Below, one piece after another: positions 24,125 through 32,708 of a DNA stretch of 61,968 nt; within the stretch, counting starts at the first letter, position 1; every line of letters begins with the position of its first letter. The position numbers were made by a program, and so were the translations under genes. The stretch comes from Verrucomicrobiota bacterium (GTDB lineage Bacteria > Verrucomicrobiota > Verrucomicrobiia > Limisphaerales > JAEYXS01). The DNA is taken from NCBI GenBank assembly GCA_023431185.1, contig JAEYXS010000056.1, forward strand, positions 1 through 61,968, given 5' to 3'. The notes below the pieces were generated by a model. It worked only from the letters and a program-made list of their open reading frames with translations, ran no database searches and was not told the origin of the DNA.

Positions 24125-24982
24125 ATGAATCCCTACCACAATTTCGTTGAGACGTATGCGCGGCTGGCTCGCGAGGGTAAATCCTGGCCGCTCGGCGGTT
24201 TCCCGAACTGCCCCAAGCCGGAGATCGCCAAAGACGCCCCCGTCGCGCTGATCTTCGCTCCGCACCCGGATGATGAGGTCATCATCGGCGGACTGGCCCT
24301 GCGTCTGATGCGGCAGGCGGGCTGGCGGATCATCAACATCGCGGTGACGCAAGGCAGCAACAAGGAGCGCCAGGCCGAGCGCTGGCGCGAGTTGAAAGCG
24401 TGCTGCGAGTGCATTGGCTTTGAACTGGAAGCCACCGGGCCTTGCGGCCTCGAACGCGTGACGCTCAAGACCCGCCAGACGGACCATGTTTACTGGACCA
24501 GCATGGTGCACGTCATCGTGGGCATCCTGAAGAAGCACCAGCCCAAGGCCATTTTCTTCCCGCATGAACTGGACTGGAACAGCGCACACATCGGCACCCA
24601 CTTCCTCGTATTGGATGCGCTGAAACACATGCCGGAGAATTACACCTGCCACACAGTGGAGACAGAGTTCTGGGGCCAGATGCCCACCCCAAACCTGACG
24701 GTAGAGCTCGGCCCCATCGAACTGGGCGACCTCATCACCGCCCTCACCTTCCACGTCGGCGAAGTGAAGCGGAATCCCTATCACCTGAGCCTGCCCGCGT
24801 GGATGGTGGATAATGTACGCCGCGGTGGTGAACTGGTCGGCGGCCAGGGCGGTGCCGCACCTGACTTTGTCTTCGCCACGCTCTATCGCCTCCGCAAATG
24901 GAAGGATGGTGCGCTACATCAGGTCTATGAAGGCGGTCGCAGTCTGGGGATGGGTGAAGATCCGGCGAAACTTTTTATTTGA
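24125..24982 (+). CDS. PIG-L/LmbE-family zinc deacetylase
   Basis: From the ATG at 24125 the protein has 285 residues. It carries the family motif APHPDDEVIIGG at about 44-55, and the third zinc ligand region HELDWNSAHIGTH near 150. Members remove acetyl groups from N-acetylglucosamine-like units in small molecules or glycans. No signal peptide is seen, so it works in the cytoplasm. It is the last of a run of plus-strand genes and ends at a bidirectional terminator. Confidence 0.88.
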   Translation: MNPYHNFVETYARLAREGKSWPLGGFPNCPKPEIAKDAPVALIFAPHPDDEVIIGGLALRLMRQAGWRIINIAVTQGSNKERQAERWRELKACCECIGFELEATGPCGLERVTLKTRQTDHVYWTSMVHVIVGILKKHQPKAIFFPHELDWNSAHIGTHFLVLDALKHMPENYTCHTVETEFWGQMPTPNLTVELGPIELGDLITALTFHVGEVKRNPYHLSLPAWMVDNVRRGGELVGGQGGAAPDFVFATLYRLRKWKDGALHQVYEGGRSLGMGEDPAKLFI

Positions 24983-25011
24983 AGCAGCCTTGCCAGGCAC
25001 CTTCCGAAAAC

Positions 25012-25041
25012 AAAAGGCACACCCTCTCAGGCGTGCCTTTT
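25012..25041. terminator. Bidirectional terminator between PIG-L and prs
   Basis: AAAAGGCAC (25012-25020) and GTGCCTTTT (25033-25041) form a perfect 9-bp stem with a 12-base loop, with an A tract on one side and T tract on the other. It serves both the plus-strand PIG-L gene and the minus-strand prs gene, which converge here. Confidence 0.85.
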
Positions 25042-25061
25042 GCGTGTAATTTTATACAGCC

Positions 25062-26006
25062 TTAGCTCGTCCGCCCACCCTTGAAATCGAACAGCGTCGT
25101 GACGGAGGAGTTGTTATGGATGCGCTTGATGGCTTCGCCCAGCAGGCTGGCCACGGAGAGTGTCGTCACTTTCACACCCTCGATCGGCGCACGCAGCACG
25201 GTGTCCGTGGTGATAAGTTCATCGATCACGGAGGCGCGCAGACGCTGGATGCCGAGGTCGTTCAGCAGCGCGTGCGAGACACAGGCGTAGATGCGCTTGG
25301 CCCCCTTCTTCTTCAGGAGCTTGGCGGCGGTGGTGAGCGTGCCAGCCGTTTCCGTCAGGTCGTCCACCATCAGCACCGTCTTGCCGCGGATGTCGCCGAT
25401 GACGGTCATCGATTCGATCTCTGTCGCGCTCTTGCGGCGCTTGGCCACGATGGCCAGACCGGCGTTCAAGACTTGGGAATACGCATGCGCCATCTTGATG
25501 CCGCCGACGTCCGGACTCACGACGACGAGGTCGGGCAAGTCCATGTGCCGCAGGTAGTCATACATGACCGGTGCCGCATAAAGGTGGTCCACCGGGATGT
25601 CGAAGAAACCCTGGATCTGCTGTGCATGGAGGTCCATGGTCAGCACCCGGTTCGCACCCGCGGCCACGATGAGGTTCGCCACGAGCTTCGCCGTGATGGG
25701 CACGCGCGGCTGGTCCTTGCGGTCCTGGCGGGCATAACCGTAGAAAGGCATCACCGCCGTGATGCGCTGGGCGCTGGAGCGACGGAGCGCATCCATCATG
25801 ATGAACATCTCCATCAGGTGATGGTTCGTGGGCGGGCTGGTGGATTGCACCACGTAGATGTCCTCACCACGCACGTTCTCCTCGATCTTCACGAACGTCT
25901 CCCCGTCAGGGAAGGCATCGACCGTGCATTTGCCAAGCTCGATGCCCATATACTCGCAGATAGCGAGGGCGAGTGGCCGGTTGGATGTGCCGCAGAAAAC
26001 TTTCAC
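25062..26006 (-). CDS. prs: Ribose-phosphate pyrophosphokinase (PRPP synthase)
   Basis: The 314-residue protein is full length. It shows the ATP-binding region FPDGETFVKIEENVRGEDIYVVQS, YGYARQDRKDQPR near 92-105, the catalytic flexible-loop segment IVAKRRKS, and the PRPP loop VLMVDDLTETAGTLT (215-229; most homologues have VDDMIDTAGT). It makes PRPP from ribose 5-phosphate and ATP for nucleotides, His, Trp and NAD. The start is GTG. A hairpin (26039-26065) sits in its leader, 33 bases before the start. Confidence 0.97.
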   Translation of the reverse strand: MKVFCGTSNRPLALAICEYMGIELGKCTVDAFPDGETFVKIEENVRGEDIYVVQSTSPPTNHHLMEMFIMMDALRRSSAQRITAVMPFYGYARQDRKDQPRVPITAKLVANLIVAAGANRVLTMDLHAQQIQGFFDIPVDHLYAAPVMYDYLRHMDLPDLVVVSPDVGGIKMAHAYSQVLNAGLAIVAKRRKSATEIESMTVIGDIRGKTVLMVDDLTETAGTLTTAAKLLKKKGAKRIYACVSHALLNDLGIQRLRASVIDELITTDTVLRAPIEGVKVTTLSVASLLGEAIKRIHNNSSVTTLFDFKGGRTS

Positions 26007-26038
26007 AAGGCGCGTTAGCTGTCCGTTGCTTCAAAATG

Positions 26039-26065
26039 GAAAACCCACCGACATGGTGGATTTTC
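26039..26065 (-). promoter_or_regulatory. Hairpin in the leader of prs
   Basis: GAAAACCCACC (26039-26049) and GGTGGATTTTC (26055-26065) pair in 10 of 11 positions around a 5-base loop. Read on the minus strand, the stem ends in GGGTTTTCCATTTTG, which looks like an imperfect intrinsic terminator 33 bases before the prs start. It may be an attenuator, or the end of an unannotated transcript. Confidence 0.5.
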
Positions 26066-26277
26066 TGACCGATTCAAATTGTGGCGAAACTGTAACAATG
26101 GCCCAAGGGCAGGCAAGCCCTTATTCCGGCAGCCTCAATAATGTTCAGAATCAGCCACTCTTGGAAAATCGCGGTTCCATCAGCTTCTCCGTTACAAATC
26201 CGCCTCATAATTGCACTCCCCACCAACTTGCCCTATGCTAACCTATCAGGCACGGATAAACATCGGAGACCTGTAAA

Positions 26278-26691
26278 ATGCTGACGATCGAAGAGAAAAC
26301 GCAACGTAACTGGGCCATGGCCGCTCACTTGGCAGCGCTGGCCATTTGCTTTGTGGCCATCCCTTTAGGCAACATCTGGGGCCCCCTGATCGTCTGGCTC
26401 TGGAAACGGCATGAAGTCCCGGGCGTGGATGAGCACGGGAAGGCTGCGCTTAATTTCCACATCTCGATCGTCCTTTATCTTTTGATCGGCGCCATTGTGC
26501 TGGGTGTCCCGTTGTTGATCCTGACGTTTGTGCCTTTTCTCGGCCTCCTGACCATCCCCTTGCTCTGGCTAATGGGCGTGGTCGGTTCGTTGATCATCCT
26601 CGTCGAGATCATTCTGACCATTATCGCCGCAGTAAAGGCCAGCGATGGCAGCACATTCAACTACCCCTTGTCCCTGAAACTCATCAAGTAA
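26278..26691 (+). CDS. DUF4870 membrane protein
   Basis: The 137-residue protein has the DUF4870 (Tic20-like) layout: AMAAHLAALAICF first helix, LIVWLWKRHEVPGVDEHGKAALNFHISIVLY as the conserved middle, then two further membrane helices ending near 120. Ribosome site GGAG lies 11 bases before the ATG. The role of the family is unknown. Its stop overlaps the convergent Sel1 gene by 8 bases. Confidence 0.88.
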   Translation: MLTIEEKTQRNWAMAAHLAALAICFVAIPLGNIWGPLIVWLWKRHEVPGVDEHGKAALNFHISIVLYLLIGAIVLGVPLLILTFVPFLGLLTIPLLWLMGVVGSLIILVEIILTIIAAVKASDGSTFNYPLSLKLIK

Positions 26692-27118
26692 GGCCCGCCC
26701 TCGCCTTGGCCCTGGCCAGGTCTTCATCGGATAGCTCTCCGATGAGCGAGTTCAAGTTCTTGCCCGCCTTCCGGTCACCTTGCTGGTAGGCGGCATAGAA
26801 CCAGTGGAAGGCTTCGATGAGATTCTTCTCCACGCCGTCGCCCGCATAGTAACGCGCGCCCAGATTGTTTTGCGCCAGCGCATGACCATTCTCTGCCGCG
26901 CGCACTAGCCAGCCCACCGCCTGCTCGTCATTCAGCGGCAGCACGCTGCCCAACGCCTGACGCCACGCCAGCTCATACTGTGCATCAGCATCACCCTCTT
27001 CCGCTTTCGGCAAAAGTTTGGCCAATAACTCGTCGGCTTCCGGATCGCTCATATCGCTCGCGAACAGTGCTAACGCAAATCCGCTCACGACAAAAGCAAA
27101 AGCTCCGAGACCCTGCAT
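26684..27118 (-). CDS. Small Sel1-repeat protein
   Basis: The 144-residue protein holds two to three Sel1-like repeats at about 33-120 (DADAQYELAW, AVGWLVRAAENGHALAQNNLGARYYAGDGVEKN, AFHWFYAAYQQGDRKAGKNL). The first 22 residues are hydrophobic (LGAFAFVVSGFALALFAS) and could be a signal peptide. An inner Met at 27052 is another possible start. If the first ATG (27118) is used, it lies in the loop of a terminator-like hairpin. Sel1 proteins bind other proteins; the partner here is unknown. Confidence 0.72.
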   Translation of the reverse strand: MQGLGAFAFVVSGFALALFASDMSDPEADELLAKLLPKAEEGDADAQYELAWRQALGSVLPLNDEQAVGWLVRAAENGHALAQNNLGARYYAGDGVEKNLIEAFHWFYAAYQQGDRKAGKNLNSLIGELSDEDLARAKARAGLT

Positions 27119-27130
27119 GATCTCGGAGCT
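27101..27130. terminator. Perfect 10-bp hairpin, terminator of the DUF1549-DUF1501 operon
   Basis: AGCTCCGAGA (27101-27110) and TCTCGGAGCT (27121-27130) form a perfect stem with a 10-base loop. On the minus strand it is followed by TTTGCTTTTG, as expected for a terminator of the DUF1501 gene that ends at 27165. The loop contains the ATG that opens the Sel1-protein frame. Confidence 0.8.
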
Positions 27131-27164
27131 TTAAAACTCGCTCTTCGCACCTCTCCCCTCGCCC

Positions 27165-28466
27165 TTAGGAGAAGATTTCCCGCACCGGCTCACCCATGTC
27201 CGTGATCGGCACCGGCCGGTCGCCATCATGCAGGTTCCGCGCCGGATTGATGCCCAACGCGCAATGCACCGTCGCATGCAAATCAGGCACCGAGATGGGC
27301 CGCGACACGATCTGCTTCGCCAGCTCATCCGTCTCACCGATCGCGCAACCGGTCTTCAGTCCACCACCCGCCAGCGCCACGCTGAAAGCCTTGGACCAAT
27401 GTCCGCGTCCGCCGCCTCCATCGAACTCCGCCGGGCGACCAAATTCTCCCGCTACCACGATGAGCGTCTTGTCCAGCAACTTGTTCTTCTCCAGATCCAA
27501 AACCATCGTCGCCAGCGCCTGGTCGAGTTGTTGAATGAGGATGTGCTGGTTCTTCTGGCCGTCGTTGTGCGTATCCCAGCCCGTGCCGTTGATGAAGTTC
27601 AAGTTGAACGACACCTCGATGAACCGCACCCCGCGCTGGATCAAACGCCGTGAAAGCAAACAACGTTGACCGAACTCCTCACCGTACGTCTGCCGCAAGG
27701 TGGACGGCTCGGAGGACAGCTTGAAAGCGTCCATGAAATCACCGTTCGCCAGCCCGAAGCTCGTGCCCAGTGCCTCATCGTAATCCGCCACCGTCTTGTC
27801 ACCCGCATTCTTCGCCACGTAACCCTTGCGCAATTTGGTCAGCAATTCCTCGCGCTCCGCCTGCCGTGAAGACGAGACATAGCTCGGCCGCGTCAAACCA
27901 TTCGGGCCTGCTTCCGTATCTGTGAGATACACATAACCATGCTTCGCACCGAGAAAGCCCGGTCCGCGCATGATGCTCGGATAACCGATCACCACATACG
28001 GCGGGATGTTCTCCGCCACCGCCCCGCGCTGATGCGCCACCAGCGAACCGATGGACGGATACGTGATCGTGCCCGTGGGCTTGCGGCCCGTGTGCATGAA
28101 ATTCGTCGCCGCCGCGTGCTCGTCGATGATCCCGTGATTCACCGTGCGCAGGAGCACGAACCGGTCGAGGATGTTCGCCGTCTGTTTGAAGTGCTCGCAG
28201 ATCTGCACGTCCTTCACCGCCGTGTTGATGGCCGGATATGCCGAGCCCGCGATCTTCTTTTCCGGATCGCCGAGGCGTTTCGGATCCCACGTATCCATCT
28301 GCGCCGGGCCACCGCCCAGCCAGATCATGATGCAATGCTCCGCCTTGCCTTTGGGATAAGTCTTTTTCGCTGTCTCAGCCGCGAAAAGATTTGGCCCGAA
28401 GGCGCTCGCACCGGCCAGCGCCAATCCCGCCGTTCCGGCCCGTTGAATGAACTCACGACGATTCAT
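27165..28466 (-). CDS. Tat-exported DUF1501 protein
   Basis: From the ATG at 28466 the protein has 433 residues. It opens with a signal of the Tat kind (NRREFIQRAGTAGLALAGASAFG), with RR followed by EF. The core is DUF1501 (CIMIWLGGGPAQMDTWDPK, ERFVLLRT-like HGIIDEHAAATNFMHTGRKP, VAGEFGRPAEFDGGGGRGHW), a sulfatase/alkaline-phosphatase-like fold. It is always found next to DUF1549/DUF1553 genes in Planctomycetes and Verrucomicrobia. It begins 22 bases after the stop of that gene, so one operon is likely. The substrate is unknown; polysaccharide breakdown is often proposed. Confidence 0.92.
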   Translation of the reverse strand: MNRREFIQRAGTAGLALAGASAFGPNLFAAETAKKTYPKGKAEHCIMIWLGGGPAQMDTWDPKRLGDPEKKIAGSAYPAINTAVKDVQICEHFKQTANILDRFVLLRTVNHGIIDEHAAATNFMHTGRKPTGTITYPSIGSLVAHQRGAVAENIPPYVVIGYPSIMRGPGFLGAKHGYVYLTDTEAGPNGLTRPSYVSSSRQAEREELLTKLRKGYVAKNAGDKTVADYDEALGTSFGLANGDFMDAFKLSSEPSTLRQTYGEEFGQRCLLSRRLIQRGVRFIEVSFNLNFINGTGWDTHNDGQKNQHILIQQLDQALATMVLDLEKNKLLDKTLIVVAGEFGRPAEFDGGGGRGHWSKAFSVALAGGGLKTGCAIGETDELAKQIVSRPISVPDLHATVHCALGINPARNLHDGDRPVPITDMGEPVREIFS

Positions 28467-28488
28467 AGCTTGCATGTCTTTCAATTTC

Positions 28489-31400
28489 TTACGGCACAAA
28501 CACAAACTCCGGCGTGTTCACCAGCGCCCACACCAGGTCCTCTGCGCGCTCGCGCCAGTTCGCCTGCAGACGCGGCGTCGGCTCATCACCGCGACGCGCC
28601 CTTTCTTCCAGCGCGAGCTTGATCTCTGTCGCCTTCGAGTTGAGGTGGTTCGACCAGCTCAACAACAGGCTCGGATCGTACTCTTTCTTCAAACTCTTCG
28701 CCGGCGCCGCCAACACCCGCTGCTCGTAACCCGGCTTCAAATATTCGGTGAACATCGCCAACTCCTCGCTGGATGGCTCACGCGTCAGCAAGCGTTGGAA
28801 CAGTTGCTTCACCAACTGCTCCACTGGCTGCTTCGTCACACACAGCTCCGTCAGGTCGCAGCCATCGCACAGGCGCGCGATACGCCCATTCCCCATCTCG
28901 CCGTTCGCGAGCGCTGCAGGTTGCAGTACGTTCGGAGAATCATCCCGCACGCTGAGGGCACTTTGTCGCGCCTCCCGCCAGCCAAACATCGCCAGGGTGT
29001 TGATGATCTCCTGCGTCTTCGGCATCGCCAGTGCGGGCCGGTCGCGGTCATTCGAGAGCGAGGTGAATTCCCACGAACGCTTCGGCACGCCGAGCGAGAG
29101 GAAGTCCTTCGCCGAACGGCGCGAATCATTATCCAGCGTCAGCAACTCAGAATCGAACTGCTTGCCCGTGGCCGCATACATGGAGTCCACGATCTGCTCC
29201 GCGGACATGCGGCGACGATATTGCCCTGCGTAATTGCGTACCTTCGGATCCGTCAGATCCCCCTCCTGATGCTGCACCACGCGTTGATAGCTGTGCGAGT
29301 TGAATATCAGCCGCGCCACATGCTTCAGGTCGTAATTGTGCGTCACCAGTTCGCGTGCCAGCCACTCCATCAATTCCGGGTGCGATGCCTTCGCCGTTTC
29401 CCAATCATCCACCGGCTCTACGATCGCATAGCCGAAGTAACGCTTCCACATGCGGTTCACGATCACCTTCGCGAAGCGTTCATTGCGCGGGTCCGTGATA
29501 TAGGCTGCCAGTTGCTCGCGGCTGTTCTTCTCTTCACGCACTGCGCCGGGCGCGAGTTCATCGTGCATCGCTTTCGCGAAAGGCCATGCGGGTGCCACCT
29601 TCTCACCGGGCTTCAAGGTCACCTCCACCAGACGGCCCACCTTGATATTCGCATTCGGCGGGATGGAGCTGCTCTTCGGCACCTCTTGCGGCCCTTGCTT
29701 GAGCATCGCCGCGAGGCTGAACAGCTCGGCCTGCTTGAAATCATGATACGGCGCATCGTGGCAACGCGCACACGCCAGGTTCATGCCGAGGAACGCCTGC
29801 GAAATGATCTGCGCGCGATCCGCCATCGGCACATCGTTCTCCGTCGCGAGACTGAAGCCACCCGGGCCGCCGTGATACACGCTGCCCTGCATCGCGATCA
29901 GTTCCGTGGCAAAACGGTCGATCGGTTTGTTGTCCAGGAAGGACTCATGGATCCAGTAACGGAACGGCCCCGAGTTGTTCAGCGTGGGCTTGAGGATCGC
30001 GGGATTCTCCGCCAGCACATCCTGCCAGTACGGCACCCAGTTATCCGCCCAGCTCGGATGATTCATGAAACGCTCAATCGCCTTCGCGCGACGGTCCGTC
30101 GACTTGTCATTGAAGAACTCTTTGATCTGCTCCGGTGAAGGAACAAGTCCCGTCGTATCGATCGCCAGACGGCGCAAGAACGTCCAGTCATCCGTCAAAC
30201 CCGCGGGCTTCACCTTCGCCGCTTCGAGCTTCGCATTGATGAAACGGTCCACATCATTCTGCACCGCTGCACCCGAGGTCGTCGGAACCTTCGGCGCGGG
30301 CACATTCGCCATCACCTTGCGGGCGAACTCATGCCGCTCCGCCCAATACTTGTTTTCTTCCTTCAAGTTATCCAACCGGCGCTGGCGCTCCAATTGGGCG
30401 AACTGCGCGCGCTGATTGTCCGCATAAGCCAAGAAATCCTCGTCCGTATGCGGCACCTTCACCTTGGGTGCGACGAGGTGATACAGCCCGCCCTTCGTTG
30501 CGACGCTCACCGTCAGTTCGCCGATATCCGGCTTCAGGCTCTTGCCGCCCACGAAGGATTCCAGCACCAGCAACTGGGGTTTGCCCTCGCTCTTCACCTT
30601 GATCTCCAGTTCGTCATGCCCCGTGCGCAGGAAGCGCAGCCCGGCCGGCAGGTCCTGCGGGATCGGCGGAACTTCGCTATGGCCGCTGCCGTTCGGGATG
30701 ATGAACTTCGTGATGCCCAGCAACTGGCCATCCAGGAAAATCCGCGAACTCTGCAAGGACCGCACCAGCAAGGTATGCTCGCCGGCGGGCAAGGTGATGA
30801 AACCCGCCGAGCGCACGAGGAACGCCGGTGACCGGTCGATCACCACGCCGCGCTCATTGTATTTCTTCGGCAACTGCGCCAGGCCGAACGCCGGGATGGT
30901 GAACGTCTCCGCCGCCTTGCCCGGGGTGAAATTCCAGTTCGATTCCGTGGGGATATTCTCCACGATCTCCACCCTCACCGCATCCTTCGGGAGCGTCGTC
31001 ACGTCGATCTTCGGGCCCGTCGGGATGAAGCGGAAGCGCTTCTTCAGGTCACTGCTCGAGAGCGCCTTGCGATAGACCGCCACTTCGTTGATCAGGCCGT
31101 TGAAGGAATTCCCCGCGCTGCCGCCCATCGAGGAGCCGATCCACACCTCGTCATCATCCACCACCGGGCCGAGGTCCGTCTTGCCGCCCATGTCCCACTT
31201 GCCTTTGACCTCCACACCGTCCAGATAACCTTTGATGCTGTCGCCTTTACCGAACGTGTAAGCGATCGCGATATGATGCCAGCCGGAGCCGGGCGCGAAT
31301 CCCTTCGTCGCGGACCAGCGATGCCAGAACTCATCCGGAGTCTTCGGTTTCTCCTGGCCGCTCCGCGCATCGCGGAAGAGGAAGCTCACACACGCCGAGC

Positions 31401-31890
31401 CATCATCACCGCGCAAGCGCAACGCCCAGTTCTGGTTGTTCGGATCGAATCCCTTGGTCCCGGTACGGCCCTTGCCCACCACATAAACCTGCTGCCCGTC
31501 CCCGATCTTGTTAAGGAACACCCACGCTTCGAGCGTGATGGAATCACCCAGCTTGAAATCTAACGGACTGTCCGCACCGGGGTCCTTCACGCGGATGAAA
31601 TCCCCTTTGCCCGTGAACGCCACCGCCGTGCTGTCCGGCTCGAATTCCGGGAACGTTTCATTCGATGGCCCCGCCTGCTTCACCGCCACCTTCGCCGTGC
31701 CCACGCCATCCAGCACTGAGGCGTTTGCGCCCGGCGCATGGTTCTTGATGACATCCGGCTTCGCATCATTCAGCCGCCAATACGCCACCGGCTTGTCCTT
31801 GATGACGAGCTCGTGATACGCTGCGTGCGCCGAAATCGCCGCAGTGACGAGTCCGACGCCTAATATCCGGATAAAAGCGTTTCGCTTCAT
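28489..31890 (-). CDS. LamG-DUF1549-DUF1553 exported protein with one CxxCH motif
   Basis: The 1133-residue protein has a signal peptide (about 1-23), a LamG/concanavalin-like domain at about 28-290 (AYWRLND, LEAWVFLNK, GWHHIAIAYTFGKGDSIKGYLDGVEV, GLINEVAVYRKAL), a middle beta-rich part with a PA14-like look, DUF1549 from about 555 (DRFINAKLEAA, FLRRLAIDTTGLVPSPEQI) with NLACARCHDAPYHDF near 705, and DUF1553 from about 785 (REQLAAYITDPRNERFAKVIVNRMWKRYFG). CARCH fits a c-type haem motif. It pairs with the DUF1501 gene downstream. The role is unknown; it is probably surface or periplasmic. Confidence 0.92.
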   Translation of the reverse strand: MKRNAFIRILGVGLVTAAISAHAAYHELVIKDKPVAYWRLNDAKPDVIKNHAPGANASVLDGVGTAKVAVKQAGPSNETFPEFEPDSTAVAFTGKGDFIRVKDPGADSPLDFKLGDSITLEAWVFLNKIGDGQQVYVVGKGRTGTKGFDPNNQNWALRLRGDDGSACVSFLFRDARSGQEKPKTPDEFWHRWSATKGFAPGSGWHHIAIAYTFGKGDSIKGYLDGVEVKGKWDMGGKTDLGPVVDDDEVWIGSSMGGSAGNSFNGLINEVAVYRKALSSSDLKKRFRFIPTGPKIDVTTLPKDAVRVEIVENIPTESNWNFTPGKAAETFTIPAFGLAQLPKKYNERGVVIDRSPAFLVRSAGFITLPAGEHTLLVRSLQSSRIFLDGQLLGITKFIIPNGSGHSEVPPIPQDLPAGLRFLRTGHDELEIKVKSEGKPQLLVLESFVGGKSLKPDIGELTVSVATKGGLYHLVAPKVKVPHTDEDFLAYADNQRAQFAQLERQRRLDNLKEENKYWAERHEFARKVMANVPAPKVPTTSGAAVQNDVDRFINAKLEAAKVKPAGLTDDWTFLRRLAIDTTGLVPSPEQIKEFFNDKSTDRRAKAIERFMNHPSWADNWVPYWQDVLAENPAILKPTLNNSGPFRYWIHESFLDNKPIDRFATELIAMQGSVYHGGPGGFSLATENDVPMADRAQIISQAFLGMNLACARCHDAPYHDFKQAELFSLAAMLKQGPQEVPKSSSIPPNANIKVGRLVEVTLKPGEKVAPAWPFAKAMHDELAPGAVREEKNSREQLAAYITDPRNERFAKVIVNRMWKRYFGYAIVEPVDDWETAKASHPELMEWLARELVTHNYDLKHVARLIFNSHSYQRVVQHQEGDLTDPKVRNYAGQYRRRMSAEQIVDSMYAATGKQFDSELLTLDNDSRRSAKDFLSLGVPKRSWEFTSLSNDRDRPALAMPKTQEIINTLAMFGWREARQSALSVRDDSPNVLQPAALANGEMGNGRIARLCDGCDLTELCVTKQPVEQLVKQLFQRLLTREPSSEELAMFTEYLKPGYEQRVLAAPAKSLKKEYDPSLLLSWSNHLNSKATEIKLALEERARRGDEPTPRLQANWRERAEDLVWALVNTPEFVFVP

Positions 31891-32708
31891 GGTTCTTTGG
31901 GTATTCCCTTAAAATCTAAACTACTGACCGCTCCCGGCAAAGCCCAAACATCAAGCCGACCTTTGACGGAACAACAAACTGCGGTGCTAATATTTGCCAT
32001 CATAAACGCAAACCTCCCCCGGTCACGAACGCAGTGGTGGGAATCTTCGCTACCACTTTCGGGTGATGGCCATAACGCTCCCCCACGATACCTTGGTGTT
32101 TTGGTCGGGACTTGCCAGCTATACCGCAGGCACCCTGCCCGTTCGGCCACCCCTTTCTTCCTTCTATATTTTCACTTTTCATGCCCCCATCCTAAACCGG
32201 TCACTAGGACAACCGCTGTCCTACCCCCCCTCTTCTTGAAAAATAGTCTAAAATCACTTAACACGTTGTATTGGAGCCATTTAAGCCGGAAAACCCAGTG
32301 CATTTTAAGAAATGGACGGAAAATTATTACGTGCTGCTGGCAAAATCTCCTTCCTCAGTCGGCCTACCCAAGTCTGCTTGCTCCTTCCTCTTGGGAAGCT
32401 GCTCCTTTTAGTCCTTGCGCTTACCCGCAAGTTTTCTCTTTTTTTTCAACCCGTGGTGCCCCTGCCAGAACCTCAATGTCGCGTAGTGACGCCAAGTGCC
32501 CCCGCTTTCCCACACCATACTTGCCGGTGCACAAGTGAGCCCGGTTGTGGCTCAAACCGATAAAGAGGTCGCCCCAACGACAGGTGACGGAAGTTTTGCG
32601 GCAGGCAAGGCAGCCGAGCTCCAGCAGGTCGGCTTAAAACCGGTCAAATCATGGCCGTGGAGCAGAAAGAAAACTCTAAGAAATCGCCTCCTCGCGTGTC
32701 ATACCAGT
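31891..32708. other. 818-base non-coding region between divergent genes
   Basis: The stretch lies between the start of the DUF1549 operon (minus strand) and the small secreted protein (plus strand). Several open frames cross it, but none has a ribosome site or protein-like make-up. On the minus strand, 32109-32095 reads CCCGACCAAAACACC, shared with the leader of the first sigma gene (274-288). An 8-base T run lies near 32441-32448. Long leaders for one or both genes are plausible. Confidence 0.45.
32095..32109 (-). promoter_or_regulatory. 15-base motif shared with the leader of the first sigma gene
   Basis: On the minus strand the bases read CCCGACCAAAACACC, 205 bases before the DUF1549 start. 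Positions 274-288 on the plus strand read CCCGACCAAAACGCC, 95 bases before the ECF sigma start. Only one base differs, and each copy has the same orientation relative to the gene it precedes. Confidence 0.35.

Noticed and set aside
28447..30138. 563-codon plus-strand frame opposite the DUF1549 gene
   Set aside because: Arg/His/Leu-rich translation without motifs. The minus strand holds the well-supported DUF1549/DUF1553 gene.
31897..32538. 213-codon frame between the DUF1549 operon and the small secreted gene
   Set aside because: No ribosome site, irregular composition with many Ser, Pro and Cys, and no sign of a domain or signal peptide.
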